Notes: generated by a model not told the origin, from the letters alone. A stretch of DNA of 64,000 nucleotides from Pandoraea anapnoica (GCF_902459765.1 NZ_CABPSP010000014.1:156493-220492), one strand, 5' to 3'; positions 18,076 through 26,889 are shown, numbered from the stretch's first letter. A program made the numbers and translations.

Positions 18076-18154
18076 GGTTTGTCAGCCGGCGGCCTTTGTT
18101 ATCGGTTGCCGGTGAACGTTTGGTCACACACAAAACCACAGATGGAGACACAGC

Positions 18155-19489
18155 ATGAACACGAAACAGTTGACGACATCGTTGAGCTCGCTGGCATTGG
18201 CGCTGGCGCTCGGCACGGGGGCGGTGGGGACATCGTTCGCGCAGTCGAACGATCAGTTCATCGCGCTGGCTGACTATCGCGTTGGCCCGTACGGCGCGAA
18301 CGGGCAATCGTTCTACGGCGGGTTCATCGACTATCTGCAATACGTCAATCTGAAGAACGGCGGCGTGAACGGCGTCAAGCTCACGTGGGAAGAGTGCGAG
18401 ACCGAGTACAACAACGCCAAGGGCGTGGAGTGCTACGAGCGTCTCAAGGGCAAGAACCCGGTGACCAAGGGCACTGCGTATCACACGATGGCGACGGGCA
18501 TCTCCTACGCGCTGATCGACAAGACCGCGACCGATCAGGTGCCGCTCGTCATGATGGGCTATGGCCGCACCGACGCTGTCGACGGCACCGTGTTCCCGTG
18601 GGCTTTCCCGCTCGTGACGACCTATCAGATGCAGGCGTCCGCCATCATCAAGTTCCTCGCCGACAAGAACGGCGGATCGCTGAACGGCAAGAAGATCGTC
18701 TTCCTGTATCACGACTCGGCATACGGCAAGGAGCCGATTGTCGCGATGCAAGCCGAGTCCAAGATCAACAAGTTCAACCTGATCGAGATTCCGGTGGCGC
18801 ACCCGGGCAACGAACAGGGCGCGCAGTGGCTGCGCATTCGTCAGGAGAACCCGGATTACGTCGTGTTCTGGGGCTGGGGTGTGATGAACCAGACGGCGCT
18901 CAAGGCCGCGCAAAAGGTCGGCTATCCGCGCGAGAAGATCATCGGCAGCTGGTGGGCTGGGTCGGAGGAGGACACGATCCCGGCAGGTCCGGCCGCCAAG
19001 GGCTATATGAGTGCGACGTGGAACGTGGCGGGTAAGCAGGTGCCGCTGATCGCAGACATCGAAAAGGTGGTCTACGGCGCGGGCAAGGGGAATATGCAGG
19101 ACCCGTCGAAGGTCGGCTCGGTGCTGTACAACCGTGGCGTCTCGGCGGCCGTGGCGACGGTCGAAGCGCTGAACACCGCGCAGAACAAGTTCGGCAAGGG
19201 CAAGGTGTCGACGCCGGTGCAGGTGCGCTGGGCGTTCGAGAACCTGAACATCGACGCGGCGCGCCTGAAGGCGCTCGGGGCGACGGGGCTGCTGCCGGAC
19301 ATCAAGACGAGCTGCGAAGACCACGAAGGCTCGGGCAAGGTCCGCATTCAGCAATGGGACGGCGCCAAGTGGGTGATGGTGTCCGACTGGATCGAAGGCA
19401 ATCGCCGTCTGATCCACCCGTTGTTCGAAGCGTCGGCCAAGCAGTACGCCAAAGAGAAAGGCATGACGCCCGCCTGCTACAAGGGCTGA
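18155..19489 (+). CDS. Periplasmic substrate-binding protein of branched-chain-type ABC transporter
   Basis: This 444-aa secreted protein has a signal peptide cleaved near SFA-Q at residues 29-30. It belongs to the LivJ/LivK type I fold. DYRVGPYGANGQSFYGGFIDYLQYVN, the CETEYNNAKGVECYERLK loop (a conserved Cys pair) and HDSAYGKEPI place it in the large subgroup of about 440 residues that differs from true leucine-binding proteins. The ligand is unknown, though the ligases at both ends of the operon point to an organic acid. It follows the LivM-like gene by 79 bp. A GC-rich hairpin in that gap may stabilise or separate the transcript. Confidence 0.9.
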   Translation: MNTKQLTTSLSSLALALALGTGAVGTSFAQSNDQFIALADYRVGPYGANGQSFYGGFIDYLQYVNLKNGGVNGVKLTWEECETEYNNAKGVECYERLKGKNPVTKGTAYHTMATGISYALIDKTATDQVPLVMMGYGRTDAVDGTVFPWAFPLVTTYQMQASAIIKFLADKNGGSLNGKKIVFLYHDSAYGKEPIVAMQAESKINKFNLIEIPVAHPGNEQGAQWLRIRQENPDYVVFWGWGVMNQTALKAAQKVGYPREKIIGSWWAGSEEDTIPAGPAAKGYMSATWNVAGKQVPLIADIEKVVYGAGKGNMQDPSKVGSVLYNRGVSAAVATVEALNTAQNKFGKGKVSTPVQVRWAFENLNIDAARLKALGATGLLPDIKTSCEDHEGSGKVRIQQWDGAKWVMVSDWIEGNRRLIHPLFEASAKQYAKEKGMTPACYKG

Positions 19490-19550
19490 TGAAGGGTTGA
19501 GGATCCGCTGCCGGTCATGGGCACCGGCAGCACCGATTTCGGAGTGATGC

Positions 19551-20363
19551 ATGGAAGCGAGTTTGCGCGTCAACAACATCGAAGTCATTTACGACCACGT
19601 CATTCTGGTGCTCAAAGGCGTGTCGCTGATCGTGCCTGAGGGCAAGATCGTGGCGCTGCTCGGGGCCAACGGCGCGGGCAAGAGCACGACGCTCAAGGCC
19701 ATCTCGAATCTGTTGCATGCGGAACGCGGCGAGGTGACGAAAGGCACGATCGACTATCGCGGGGAACGGGTCGAGCAACTGACGCCCAACGGACTGGTCA
19801 AGCGCGGGGTGATTCAGGTGATGGAGGGACGTCACTGCTTCGGGCATCTGACCATCGAAGAGAATCTGCTGACGGGCGGCTATGTGCGGCACGCATCGCG
19901 CAGTGCACAGCAGCACGCGCTGGAGCGCATTTACGCCTACTTCCCGCGTCTGAAGACGCGGCGCAAGTCGCAGGCGGGCTACACCTCCGGTGGCGAGCAG
20001 CAGATGTGCGCCATCGGGCGCGCCATGATGGCCCAGCCGTCGATGATTCTGCTCGACGAACCGTCGATGGGGCTCGCGCCGCAGATCGTCGAAGAGATCT
20101 TTACGATCGTGCGCGACCTGAATCAGCGCGAGAACGTCAGTTTCCTGCTCGCGGAGCAGAACACGATGGCCGCGCTGCGCTACGCGGACTACGGCTACAT
20201 CCTTGAGAACGGGCGCGTCGTGATGGATGGCGACGCGACGTCGCTGCGCGATAACGAGGACGTCAAGGAGTTCTACCTGGGCATCGCCAAAGACGGGGCG
20301 AGCAGTGCGGGGAGCTTCCGAAACGTCAAGAGCTACCGGCGGCGCAAGCGCTGGATTGCCTGA
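19551..20363 (+). CDS. Branched-chain-type ABC transporter ATPase (LivF-like)
   Basis: This 270-aa ATPase has Walker A GANGAGKSTT, the LivF-type GVIQVMEGRHCFGHLTIEENLLTG, signature SGGEQQMCAIGRAMM and Walker B MILLDEPSMGLAP. It forms a heterodimer with the LivG-like protein. The last 25 residues (NVKSYRRRKRWIA) form a basic tail beyond the usual LivF end. An intrinsic terminator begins 14 bp after the stop, so it is probably the last gene of the main transcript. Confidence 0.93.
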   Translation: MEASLRVNNIEVIYDHVILVLKGVSLIVPEGKIVALLGANGAGKSTTLKAISNLLHAERGEVTKGTIDYRGERVEQLTPNGLVKRGVIQVMEGRHCFGHLTIEENLLTGGYVRHASRSAQQHALERIYAYFPRLKTRRKSQAGYTSGGEQQMCAIGRAMMAQPSMILLDEPSMGLAPQIVEEIFTIVRDLNQRENVSFLLAEQNTMAALRYADYGYILENGRVVMDGDATSLRDNEDVKEFYLGIAKDGASSAGSFRNVKSYRRRKRWIA

Positions 20364-20376
20364 GCGAGAGCGTCAT

Positions 20377-20403
20377 CGAGTGACTCACGCACTCGCGTTT
20401 TTT
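20377..20403 (+). terminator. Intrinsic terminator after the LivF-like gene
   Basis: The stem CGAGTG (20377-20382) pairs with CACTCG (20390-20395) around a 7-base loop and is followed by CGTTTTTT. It lies between the LivF-like gene and the PaaK-like gene, so the ligase may be expressed at a lower level or from its own promoter. Confidence 0.75.
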
Positions 20404-20431
20404 CGTTAATCCTCATCGTTGATCCGTTGAT

Positions 20432-21670
20432 ATGAACGATTACTTCGACACGCTGGAAATCCGTGCGCCAGAGGTTCGCGAGAAGGCGTTGCTGGCGGCG
20501 CTCCCGGCGCAGGTCTCGCATGCCCGCACGCATGCCGCCTACTTTTCCGAGGCGTTGAGCGATATCGACGCCAGCGAGATCGACTCGCGTGACGCGCTGG
20601 CCGGGTTGCCCGTCACGCGCAAATCGGATCTGGCGGCGTTTCAGGTGCGTCATCCGCCACTGGGCGGTCTGAACGCCACGCCCGTGAGCGGCCTTGCGCA
20701 CGTCTACCAGTCACCCGGTCCGATCTACGAGCCGGACGGGCGCGGCAGCGACTGGTGGCGCTTTGCACGGGCGATGTACGCGGCAGGGCTGCGTCCGGGC
20801 GATCTGGTCTACAACACGTACTCGTATCACTTCACGCCCGCTGGCATGATGATCGAGACGGGGGCGGCGCGGCTGGGGTGTTGCGTATTCCCCGCTGGCG
20901 TCGGGCAGACGGAACTGCAACTGGAAGCCATCCGGCACCTGAAGCCTGGCGCGTATGCGGGCACGCCGTCGTTCCTGAAGATTCTGATCGAGAAGGGCGA
21001 AGCGGCCGGGGCGGACCTCAGCTGCATCCGTCGCGCGACGCTTTCGGGCGAAGCGTTGCCGCCATCGTTGCGCGAGTGGTTCAACGGCCGGGGGATCACT
21101 GCGCGCCAGCTGTATGGCACTGCGGATCTGGGGCTGATTGCCTTCGAGAGCGATGCACAGGCGGGGCTGATCGTCGACGAAAACGTGCTGGTGGAGCTGG
21201 TCGAGCCGGGCGGCACGAAGCCGGTGCCCATGGGGGAGATTGGCGAAGTCGTGGTGACGAACTTCAACCCGGATTACCCGCTGATTCGCTTCGCGACCGG
21301 TGACCTGTCGGCGGTGGAAGCGGGTATCAGTCCTTGCGGGCGCACGAACATGCGTCTCAAGGGCTGGCTCGGGCGCGCGGATCAGACGGTAAAGGTGCGC
21401 GGCATGTTTGTTCATCCCGGGCAAATCGGCGAGATTGGCAAACGTTACCCGGAGCTGGTGCGGCTGCGTCTGCGCGTGGAGGGGCGGGTGGGGGATGACC
21501 GCATGCGTCTGCTGTGCGAGACGAACGACACGCCGCCGGATGGACTGGCGGCACGTCTGCAAGAGACGTTGCGCGACGTGACGCGACTGCGCGGTGAGGT
21601 GGATTTCGTCGCCGTCGGGTCGTTGCCGACCGATGGCAAGCTGGTGGAGGATGCGCGGGCTTACGACTGA
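20432..21670 (+). CDS. Phenylacetate-CoA ligase-like protein (PaaK family)
   Basis: This is a 412-aa adenylate-forming enzyme related to PaaK. GMMIETGAARLGCCVFPAGVGQTELQLEAI, AGTPSFLKILIEKG, the acceptor motif RQLYGTADLGLIAFE, RFATGDLSA and the C-terminal RADQTVKVRGMFVHPGQIGEI follow the family order. The usual N-terminal Ser/Thr/Gly-rich phosphate loop of PaaK (SSGTTG type) is replaced by VYQSPGPIYEPDG, so ATP handling may differ. It probably forms an aryl- or acyl-CoA. It is 68 bp after the LivF-like gene, behind a terminator, and completes an operon with two acid-activating enzymes. Confidence 0.87.
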   Translation: MNDYFDTLEIRAPEVREKALLAALPAQVSHARTHAAYFSEALSDIDASEIDSRDALAGLPVTRKSDLAAFQVRHPPLGGLNATPVSGLAHVYQSPGPIYEPDGRGSDWWRFARAMYAAGLRPGDLVYNTYSYHFTPAGMMIETGAARLGCCVFPAGVGQTELQLEAIRHLKPGAYAGTPSFLKILIEKGEAAGADLSCIRRATLSGEALPPSLREWFNGRGITARQLYGTADLGLIAFESDAQAGLIVDENVLVELVEPGGTKPVPMGEIGEVVVTNFNPDYPLIRFATGDLSAVEAGISPCGRTNMRLKGWLGRADQTVKVRGMFVHPGQIGEIGKRYPELVRLRLRVEGRVGDDRMRLLCETNDTPPDGLAARLQETLRDVTRLRGEVDFVAVGSLPTDGKLVEDARAYD

Positions 21671-21697
21671 CGCCGCGTACTCCTGGAAGTCCCGCAG

Positions 21698-21746
21698 GCG
21701 CGCGTGATATCGACGACATCGACGATATCCGCGCGCTTTCTTGTTT
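21698..21746. terminator. Strong intrinsic terminator after the PaaK-like gene
   Basis: A 14-bp GC/AT stem (21698-21712 with 21723-21736, one bulged T at 21705, 10-base loop) is followed by TTTCTTGTTT. It ends the ABC/ligase transcript and faces the minus-strand gene at 22000. Confidence 0.8.
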
Positions 21747-21758
21747 CTGCTTACCGCT

Positions 21759-21965
21759 TCACGACAGTGCGGTCGGCGACGGTGTGCTGACAGCGTCCGG
21801 TGCCTGCGTCGCCCGGCGGCGCTTGGTGCCAGCGAGCAGAATGCCGAGGGCTGCGAGCATGGCCGGTATCGCCAGAATCTTGAACAGCCCGGCGTTGCTC
21901 AAGTCAGCTGCGGGCGTGCTGAAATTGCTGCGCGACGATCTGGATTTGCTTGAACGGCATATCAA
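21759..21965 (-). pseudogene. Possible remnant of a membrane transporter C-terminus
   Basis: The minus-strand frame has one convincing hydrophobic helix (AGLFKILAIPAMLAALGILLAG) followed by a basic KRRR tail. This resembles the last transmembrane segment of an MFS transporter, while the first 15 residues are Ser/Arg-rich and look like non-coding sequence. It may be a decayed transporter end or a small single-pass protein. There is no ribosome-binding site at the ATG. The rest of 21671-21999 holds only the terminator. Confidence 0.25.
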
Positions 21966-21999
21966 GCGGTGAGGGAGTCGGTGGGCGGACTGATGCCTG

Positions 22000-22620
22000 T
22001 TACGCCGTTGTGCTTTGCGCGAGTGAGCGCAGCAACGTCGGCACTTTGTCCTTGCTGGTGGTTTGCACGCGTGCGATTAAGGCGTGATCCACGCGCTTGA
22101 GGCCGTAGGTGCGTGAGATGTCCTCGTGCATGCGACGCCAAAGGTGCGTCGTCATCTCCGCGTCGACCATCGCCCTGTGGGCACGACCGGTCTTTGGAAG
22201 CTGAAGGAGATCGGCGAGGCTGGAGAGGCGGTGATTCCGGGCGTGCGGGTAGAGGCGCCGGGCGGTCAGCATCGTGCAGGCGAAGACGTGGTCCGAGCGC
22301 GCGCCCAGCATGGCGAGTTCTGCTTGCCAGAAGCGCTTGTCGAACCCCGCGTTGTGCGCGACGACCGGGCAGTTGCCAACGAACTGCGCGGCCTCGCGCA
22401 TGACCTGCGAGACGGGCGGTGCGCCCGCGATCATATCGTTCGTAATGCCGGTGAGCGCGGCGACGTCCGACGGAATGCGCCGTCCGGCGTTCATCAGACT
22501 CTGATAGCGATCCACGATCTGCCCGTCGCGCAGCAGGATGACGGCGATTTCGGTGGCCCGATCGCCCTGCGTCGGCGACAGGCCGGTGGTTTCAAAGTCG
22601 AGGATCGCTACGGTTTGCAT
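22000..22620 (-). CDS. DnaQ-like 3'-5' exonuclease (DEDDh)
   Basis: This is a 206-aa exonuclease. The catalytic residues are visible: Asp and Glu in ILDFETTG, Asp in HNAGFDKRFW, and the His/Asp pair in HRAMVDAEMT. This is the DEDDh set of DnaQ epsilon-type enzymes. It likely trims 3' ends of DNA or RNA. It is smaller than replicative epsilon and lacks the clamp-binding tail, so it is a stand-alone repair or RNA-processing relative. ATG 22620 is chosen over 22632 because GAGAAG lies 4-5 bp upstream. Confidence 0.88.
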   Translation of the reverse strand: MQTVAILDFETTGLSPTQGDRATEIAVILLRDGQIVDRYQSLMNAGRRIPSDVAALTGITNDMIAGAPPVSQVMREAAQFVGNCPVVAHNAGFDKRFWQAELAMLGARSDHVFACTMLTARRLYPHARNHRLSSLADLLQLPKTGRAHRAMVDAEMTTHLWRRMHEDISRTYGLKRVDHALIARVQTTSKDKVPTLLRSLAQSTTA

Positions 22621-22722
22621 GCCACTTCTCAAATGGACGTCGTCCTTGGGAGGACTACGTTGGCCAACATCGGAATTTTGCCGGTGATTTTACAGGGACT
22701 TGATGATGTACCGAACGTGGCG

Positions 22723-23037
22723 TCACTTTCTGAAATAAGACTTCTTCCCGCCGTCGGCATAGCAAAACGTACCACCTCTGGGGCCAGTGCAATAGGTCCC
22801 AGAGCGGCACGTGCAGTCGTCATTTCCGGGCCATGATAGCGTCTTGGGCGAAAGGGCCGGGGCGCTAGTGCCCGGCATCGAGCAAATACGTTTCGACGCG
22901 CTGATCGAACCGTCGCGGCAAAGAAATTGCTCTCCGACGCACCGTTCTATTCCCCCCTTGCTGCCGGAGCAAGGATAGTTCGCCGCGTGCGCGAAAGCCG
23001 AAACGCACATCGCTAAGAAAAGCAGACTGAGACGCAT
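22723..23037 (-). CDS. Small secreted Cys-rich protein, YdcA-like N-terminal motif
   Basis: This 104-aa protein has a clear signal peptide (MRLSLLFLAMCVSAFAHA) and about eight Cys in the mature part. PCSGSKGGIERC and FLCRDGSISASKRIC match the short motif of E. coli YdcA-type periplasmic proteins (from memory). A second Cys cluster, CTCRSGTYCTGPRGGTFCYADG, follows and is not part of that short family. The Cys are probably disulfide-bonded in the periplasm. The function is unknown. It stands alone between the exonuclease and acnB. Confidence 0.75.
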   Translation of the reverse strand: MRLSLLFLAMCVSAFAHAANYPCSGSKGGIERCVGEQFLCRDGSISASKRICSMPGTSAPALSPKTLSWPGNDDCTCRSGTYCTGPRGGTFCYADGGKKSYFRK

Positions 23038-23110
23038 CGTTATCCTCATTTTATCGACGGATCATACGATGACTTTAGAGGCGCTGCGGCCTTGTCCATG
23101 AGCGGGGCGT

Positions 23111-23144
23111 AAAAAAAGCGCCGCAAGCTTCTCGCTGGCGGCGC
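23111..23144 (-). terminator. Intrinsic terminator of acnB
   Basis: On the minus strand GCGCCGC (23144-23138) pairs with GCGGCGC (23124-23118) and is followed by seven U (23117-23111). It lies about 45 bp after the acnB stop. Confidence 0.85.
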
Positions 23145-23152
23145 CTTTTCAA

Positions 23153-23179
23153 ACTACGGTGCAGACGTCGCACCGTAGT
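23153..23179. repeat. Second hairpin in the acnB 3' region
   Basis: A perfect 10-bp inverted repeat (ACTACGGTGC with GCACCGTAGT, loop of 7) lies between the acnB stop and its terminator. It has no U-tract of its own and may protect the mRNA 3' end. Confidence 0.6.
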
Positions 23180-23190
23180 CCGGCAAGTGC

Positions 23191-25776
23191 TTAGATCTGC
23201 ACCGTGTCGGCAACTTCCTTGAAGTCTTCGATCTGATCGAAGTTCATGTACTTGTAGATCTTGTCGCCGTTGGATGCGAGCACGCCCATGTCGGCCATGT
23301 ACTCTTCCTTAGTCGGGATCTTGCCCAGACGCGAGCAGATCGCAGCCAGTTCTGCCGAGCCGAGGTACACGTTCGTGTTCTTGCCCAGACGGTTCGGGAA
23401 GTTACGGGTCGACGTCGACATGACCGTCGCGCCTTCGCGCACTTGTGCCTGATTACCCATGCACAGCGAGCAGCCCGGCATTTCGGTGCGAGCACCGGCC
23501 GTGCCGAACACGCCGTAGTGACCTTCTTCCGTCAGTTGCTTCTGGTCCATCTTGGTCGGCGGGGCGACCCACAGCTTGACCGGAATGTCGCGCTTGCCTT
23601 CGAGCAGCTTCGATGCGGCGCGGAAGTGACCGATATTGGTCATGCACGAACCGATGAACACTTCGTCGATGGTCGCACCGGCAACGTCCGACAGCGTCTT
23701 CACGTCGTCCGGATCGTTCGGGCAGGCCACGATCGGCTCATGGATGTCGGCCAGATCGATTTCGATGACGGCAGCGTATTCGGCGTCGGCATCCGGCGAG
23801 AGCAGTTGCGGGTCGGCCAGCCACTGTTCCATGGCCGTGATACGGCGTTGCAGGCTGCGCGGATCCTGATAGCCCTGCGCGATCATCCACTTGAGCAGCG
23901 TGACGTTGCTGTTCAGGTATTCGATGATCGGTTCCTTGTTCAGGTGCACCGTGCAACCGGCGGCCGAACGCTCAGCGGAGGCGTCCGACAGCTCGAACGC
24001 TTGCTCAACCTTCAGTTCGGGCAGGCCCTCGATTTCGAGGATGCGACCCGAGAAGATGTTCTTCTTGCCTTGCTTGGCGACCGTCAGCATGCCTTGCTTG
24101 ATGGCGTACAGCGGGATTGCGTTGACGAGGTCACGCAGCGTGACGCCCGGTTGCATCTTGCCCTTGAAGCGGACCAGCACCGATTCCGGCATGTCCAGCG
24201 GCATCGTGCCGGTGGCTGCGGCAAAGGCGACCAGACCCGAGCCTGCCGGGAAGCTGATGCCGATCGGGAAGCGGGTATGCGAGTCGCCGCCGGTGCCAAC
24301 GGTGTCCGGCAGCAGCATGCGGTTGAGCCACGAGTGGATCACGCCGTCGCCCGGACGCAGCGCGATACCGCCACGGTTGCTGATGAAGTTCGGCAGCGTC
24401 TGGTGCGTCTTCACGTCCACCGGCTTCGGATAAGCGGCCGTGTGGCAGAACGATTGCATGACGAGGTCGGCCGAGAAGCCGAGGCAAGCCAGATCCTTCA
24501 GTTCGTCTCGGGTCATCGGGCCCGTCGTGTCTTGCGAGCCGACCGAGGTCATCTTGGGTTCGCAGTAGGTGCCCGGACGGACGCCCTGACCTTCCGGCAG
24601 ACCGCAGGCGCGACCCACCATCTTCTGTGCCAGCGAGAAGCCGCGGCCGCTGTCCGACGGCTGTTGAGCCAGACGGAACAGCGTCGACGGCGCGAGACCC
24701 AGCGCTTCACGCGCCTTGGCGGTCAGGCCGCGGCCGATGATCAGGGGAATACGGCCGCCGGCGCGCACTTCGTCGAACAACACGTCGGACTTGACCTGGA
24801 ACTCGGCAATCACGGCGCCGTTCTTCAGAGCGCGGCCTTCGTACGGACGCAGTTCGACCACGTCACCCATTTCCATCTGCGACACGTCGAGTTCGATCGG
24901 CAGTGCGCCGGCGTCTTCCATCGTGTTGTAGAAAATCGGGGCAATCTTGCTGCCGAGGCACACACCGCCGAAGCGCTTGTTCGGGATGAAGGGAATGTCT
25001 TCGCCCGTGAACCACAGCACCGAGTTGGTGGCCGACTTGCGCGAGGAACCCGTGCCGACGACGTCGCCGACATAAGCGACGAGGTGACCCTTTTCCTTGA
25101 GCGACTCGATGAATTTGATCGGACCGCGCTTGCCGTCTTCTTCCGGGGTGATGCCGGGGCGGGCATTCTTGAGCATCGCCAGGGCGTGCATCGGAATGTC
25201 GGGGCGGGTGGTGGCGTCCGGGGCCGGCGAGAGATCGTCGGTGTTGGTTTCGCCCGTGACCTTGAATACGGTGATGGTCAGGCTTTGCGGGACTTCCGGG
25301 CGGCTCGTGAACCATTCGGCGTCGGCCCAGCTTTGCAGGACGGCGCGTGCGTTGGCGTTGCCCTTGTCGGCGAGTTCCTTGACGTCATGGAACTGGTCGA
25401 ACATCAGCAGGGTTTTCTTGAGCGCATCGGCCGCGACGGTGCCGACTTCGGCGTCCGACAGCAGCTCGATGAGCGGGGCGATGTTGTAGCCGCCGAGCAT
25501 CGTGCCGAGAAGTTCGGTGGCACGGGCGCGGGTGATCAGTGCGCAGGCCGTTTCGCCCTTGGCGACAGCCGCGAGGAAACCGGCCTTCACGCGGGCGGCT
25601 TCGTCAACACCGGCGGGCACGCGGTTCGTGATCAGATCGACCAGCGTCTGCGCTTCGCCAGCGGGCGGGTTGGTCAGCAGTTCGACCAGTTCGGCGGTCT
25701 GCTGAGCGGTCAGCGGCAGGGGAGGAATACCCAACGCGGCGCGGGCGGCCACGTGTTCACGATAGTTTTCAAGCAT
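23191..25776 (-). CDS. acnB: Bifunctional aconitate hydratase 2 / 2-methylisocitrate dehydratase
   Basis: This 861-aa enzyme interconverts citrate and isocitrate in the TCA cycle and can dehydrate/hydrate methylcitrate intermediates. It shows the AcnB order: an N-terminal HEAT-like helical domain ([22 protein letters not shown] to about 160), then the swivelling domain, then the 4Fe-4S catalytic domain. The cluster Cys are in [10 protein letters not shown] and [11 protein letters not shown] near the C-terminus. The length is close to the usual 860-865. The ATG at 25776 gives the canonical AcnB N-terminus. The palindrome at 25893-25906 upstream suggests dedicated transcriptional control. Confidence 0.97.
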   Translation of the reverse strand: MLENYREHVAARAALGIPPLPLTAQQTAELVELLTNPPAGEAQTLVDLITNRVPAGVDEAARVKAGFLAAVAKGETACALITRARATELLGTMLGGYNIAPLIELLSDAEVGTVAADALKKTLLMFDQFHDVKELADKGNANARAVLQSWADAEWFTSRPEVPQSLTITVFKVTGETNTDDLSPAPDATTRPDIPMHALAMLKNARPGITPEEDGKRGPIKFIESLKEKGHLVAYVGDVVGTGSSRKSATNSVLWFTGEDIPFIPNKRFGGVCLGSKIAPIFYNTMEDAGALPIELDVSQMEMGDVVELRPYEGRALKNGAVIAEFQVKSDVLFDEVRAGGRIPLIIGRGLTAKAREALGLAPSTLFRLAQQPSDSGRGFSLAQKMVGRACGLPEGQGVRPGTYCEPKMTSVGSQDTTGPMTRDELKDLACLGFSADLVMQSFCHTAAYPKPVDVKTHQTLPNFISNRGGIALRPGDGVIHSWLNRMLLPDTVGTGGDSHTRFPIGISFPAGSGLVAFAAATGTMPLDMPESVLVRFKGKMQPGVTLRDLVNAIPLYAIKQGMLTVAKQGKKNIFSGRILEIEGLPELKVEQAFELSDASAERSAAGCTVHLNKEPIIEYLNSNVTLLKWMIAQGYQDPRSLQRRITAMEQWLADPQLLSPDADAEYAAVIEIDLADIHEPIVACPNDPDDVKTLSDVAGATIDEVFIGSCMTNIGHFRAASKLLEGKRDIPVKLWVAPPTKMDQKQLTEEGHYGVFGTAGARTEMPGCSLCMGNQAQVREGATVMSTSTRNFPNRLGKNTNVYLGSAELAAICSRLGKIPTKEEYMADMGVLASNGDKIYKYMNFDQIEDFKEVADTVQI

Positions 25777-25883
25777 GAGGAGACCTGCTGATGTTGCGTT
25801 TCGGGGGAGGTTTTGAGGCCTCCAAGGCTTGTTCCAGTACGGCTTTTGCCCGTGATTTTAGTCCCTATGCAAGGCAAGGTCAA

Positions 25884-25906
25884 ATGTCTTATGTCTTATA
25901 TAAGAC
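25884..25906. promoter_or_regulatory. Candidate operator upstream of acnB
   Basis: A perfect 14-bp palindrome, GTCTTATATAAGAC (25893-25906), is preceded by a tandem copy of its left half (ATGTCTT at 25884-25890 and 25891-25897). It lies about 110-130 bp before the acnB ATG, where a GntR-type or similar TCA-cycle regulator could bind. The regulator is not identifiable here. A run of nine G at 25954-25962 lies further upstream. Confidence 0.55.
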
Positions 25907-26019
25907 TTGACGAATAGTGATGCTTTTAGGAGGGAACATGCGACATAAGGGCAGGGGGGGGGCGTGCGCCGGGGAGGCGGCAGGACGGCGCAGCAGCCGG
26001 TACGGACCGCTACCCCGGA

Positions 26020-26805
26020 TCAGGCGAAGTACTGGCCGGGCGTGCGTCCGAGGGATTTGCGGAACATTTCGATGAAGCCCGTCGTGCTCTCGTAGCCCAG
26101 CTCGTTGGCGACCGCGGAGACGGCCCGGCCTTCGGCCAGTCGGTACAGCGCTTCTTGCAGGCGGACATGGCGTCGCCATTCGTCGAACGTCTGGTTGAGT
26201 TCGCGGGTGAACAGGCGTGACAGGGTGCGCGAACTGGCCCCGACGTGATCGCCCCATTCCTGGAGTGTCCGGTTGTCGGACGGCTCGCGCAGGAATTCGG
26301 TGCAAAGGCGGGCGAGACGTCGTTCACGCGGTATTTCGAGCGACAGCGGGATTTCGTCGCTGAATTCGAGTTCGTCGCGGATGATCTCGAAGAATTTGTC
26401 GACGTGACGCTTGCGTAGAAGCGGCTCGTCGGTGGATGCCGCGCGCAGGATCAGTTCGCGCATCAGGTTGGAGACGACAAGCGGCTCGCATGTCTTGGGC
26501 AAGTCGGCGACGACGTGCGGCGAGATCAGCAGGTTGTGCATGCCGAACGATGCCCGCAGCCGTACGGCGTGCAACGTCATCGGTGGAATCCAGACGGCGC
26601 GCTGTGGAGGGACGACCCAGGTGCCGCGTGGGGTGTCGACGCACATGATGCCTTCGCCGCCGTACAGCACCTGACCATAGGGGTGGACGTGGGGCTCGAC
26701 GCCGCCCCCAGCGGGGAACTCGAAGGCCAGACCGACCATGGGGGCTGGCGAAATTCGCGACTCGAAGAACTCGACGTCCTGTGCGGTGATGATCCGGGTC
26801 TGCAT
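26020..26805 (-). CDS. AraC-family transcriptional regulator with cupin sensor domain
   Basis: This 261-aa regulator has an N-terminal cupin (GVEPHVHPYGQVLYGGEGIM, about 35-55) and a C-terminal double helix-turn-helix. The second HTH contains the conserved GYESTTGFIEMFRKSLGRTPGQYF ending. It probably senses a small carboxylic ligand and controls the MFS symporter gene immediately upstream on the same strand and perhaps the divergent oxidoreductase operon. Phased GTTAA repeats and an inverted repeat sit directly before its ATG. Confidence 0.9.
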   Translation of the reverse strand: MQTRIITAQDVEFFESRISPAPMVGLAFEFPAGGGVEPHVHPYGQVLYGGEGIMCVDTPRGTWVVPPQRAVWIPPMTLHAVRLRASFGMHNLLISPHVVADLPKTCEPLVVSNLMRELILRAASTDEPLLRKRHVDKFFEIIRDELEFSDEIPLSLEIPRERRLARLCTEFLREPSDNRTLQEWGDHVGASSRTLSRLFTRELNQTFDEWRRHVRLQEALYRLAEGRAVSAVANELGYESTTGFIEMFRKSLGRTPGQYFA

Positions 26806-26820
26806 GACGGCCCCCGAGGC

Positions 26821-26855
26821 GTTAACGTACGGTAACGGACGTTAAGAGACGTTAA
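26821..26855. promoter_or_regulatory. Phased GTTAA repeats upstream of the araC-type gene
   Basis: GTTAA-like units occur at 26821, 26832 (GTAA), 26841 and 26851, about one helical turn apart. The last two are identical over ACGTTAA. They begin 16 bp upstream of the regulator's ATG and look like a multi-site operator, possibly for autoregulation. Confidence 0.45.
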
Positions 26856-26889
26856 AGGAAAGAAATGCTCGTTTCATTCTTTCCTTAAC
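26851..26889. repeat. Imperfect inverted repeat between symporter and regulator genes
   Basis: The left arm (26851-26867, GTTAAAGGAAAGAAATG) and right arm (26875-26889, CATTCTTTCCTTAAC) pair over about 15 bp with two bulged A. It could terminate or process the symporter transcript or extend the adjacent operator. There is no clean U-tract on either side. Confidence 0.5.

Noticed and set aside
23443-25791. 782-codon plus-strand frame opposite acnB
   Set aside because: It is the antisense image of a highly conserved enzyme gene, rich in Arg, Gln and His with no family features.
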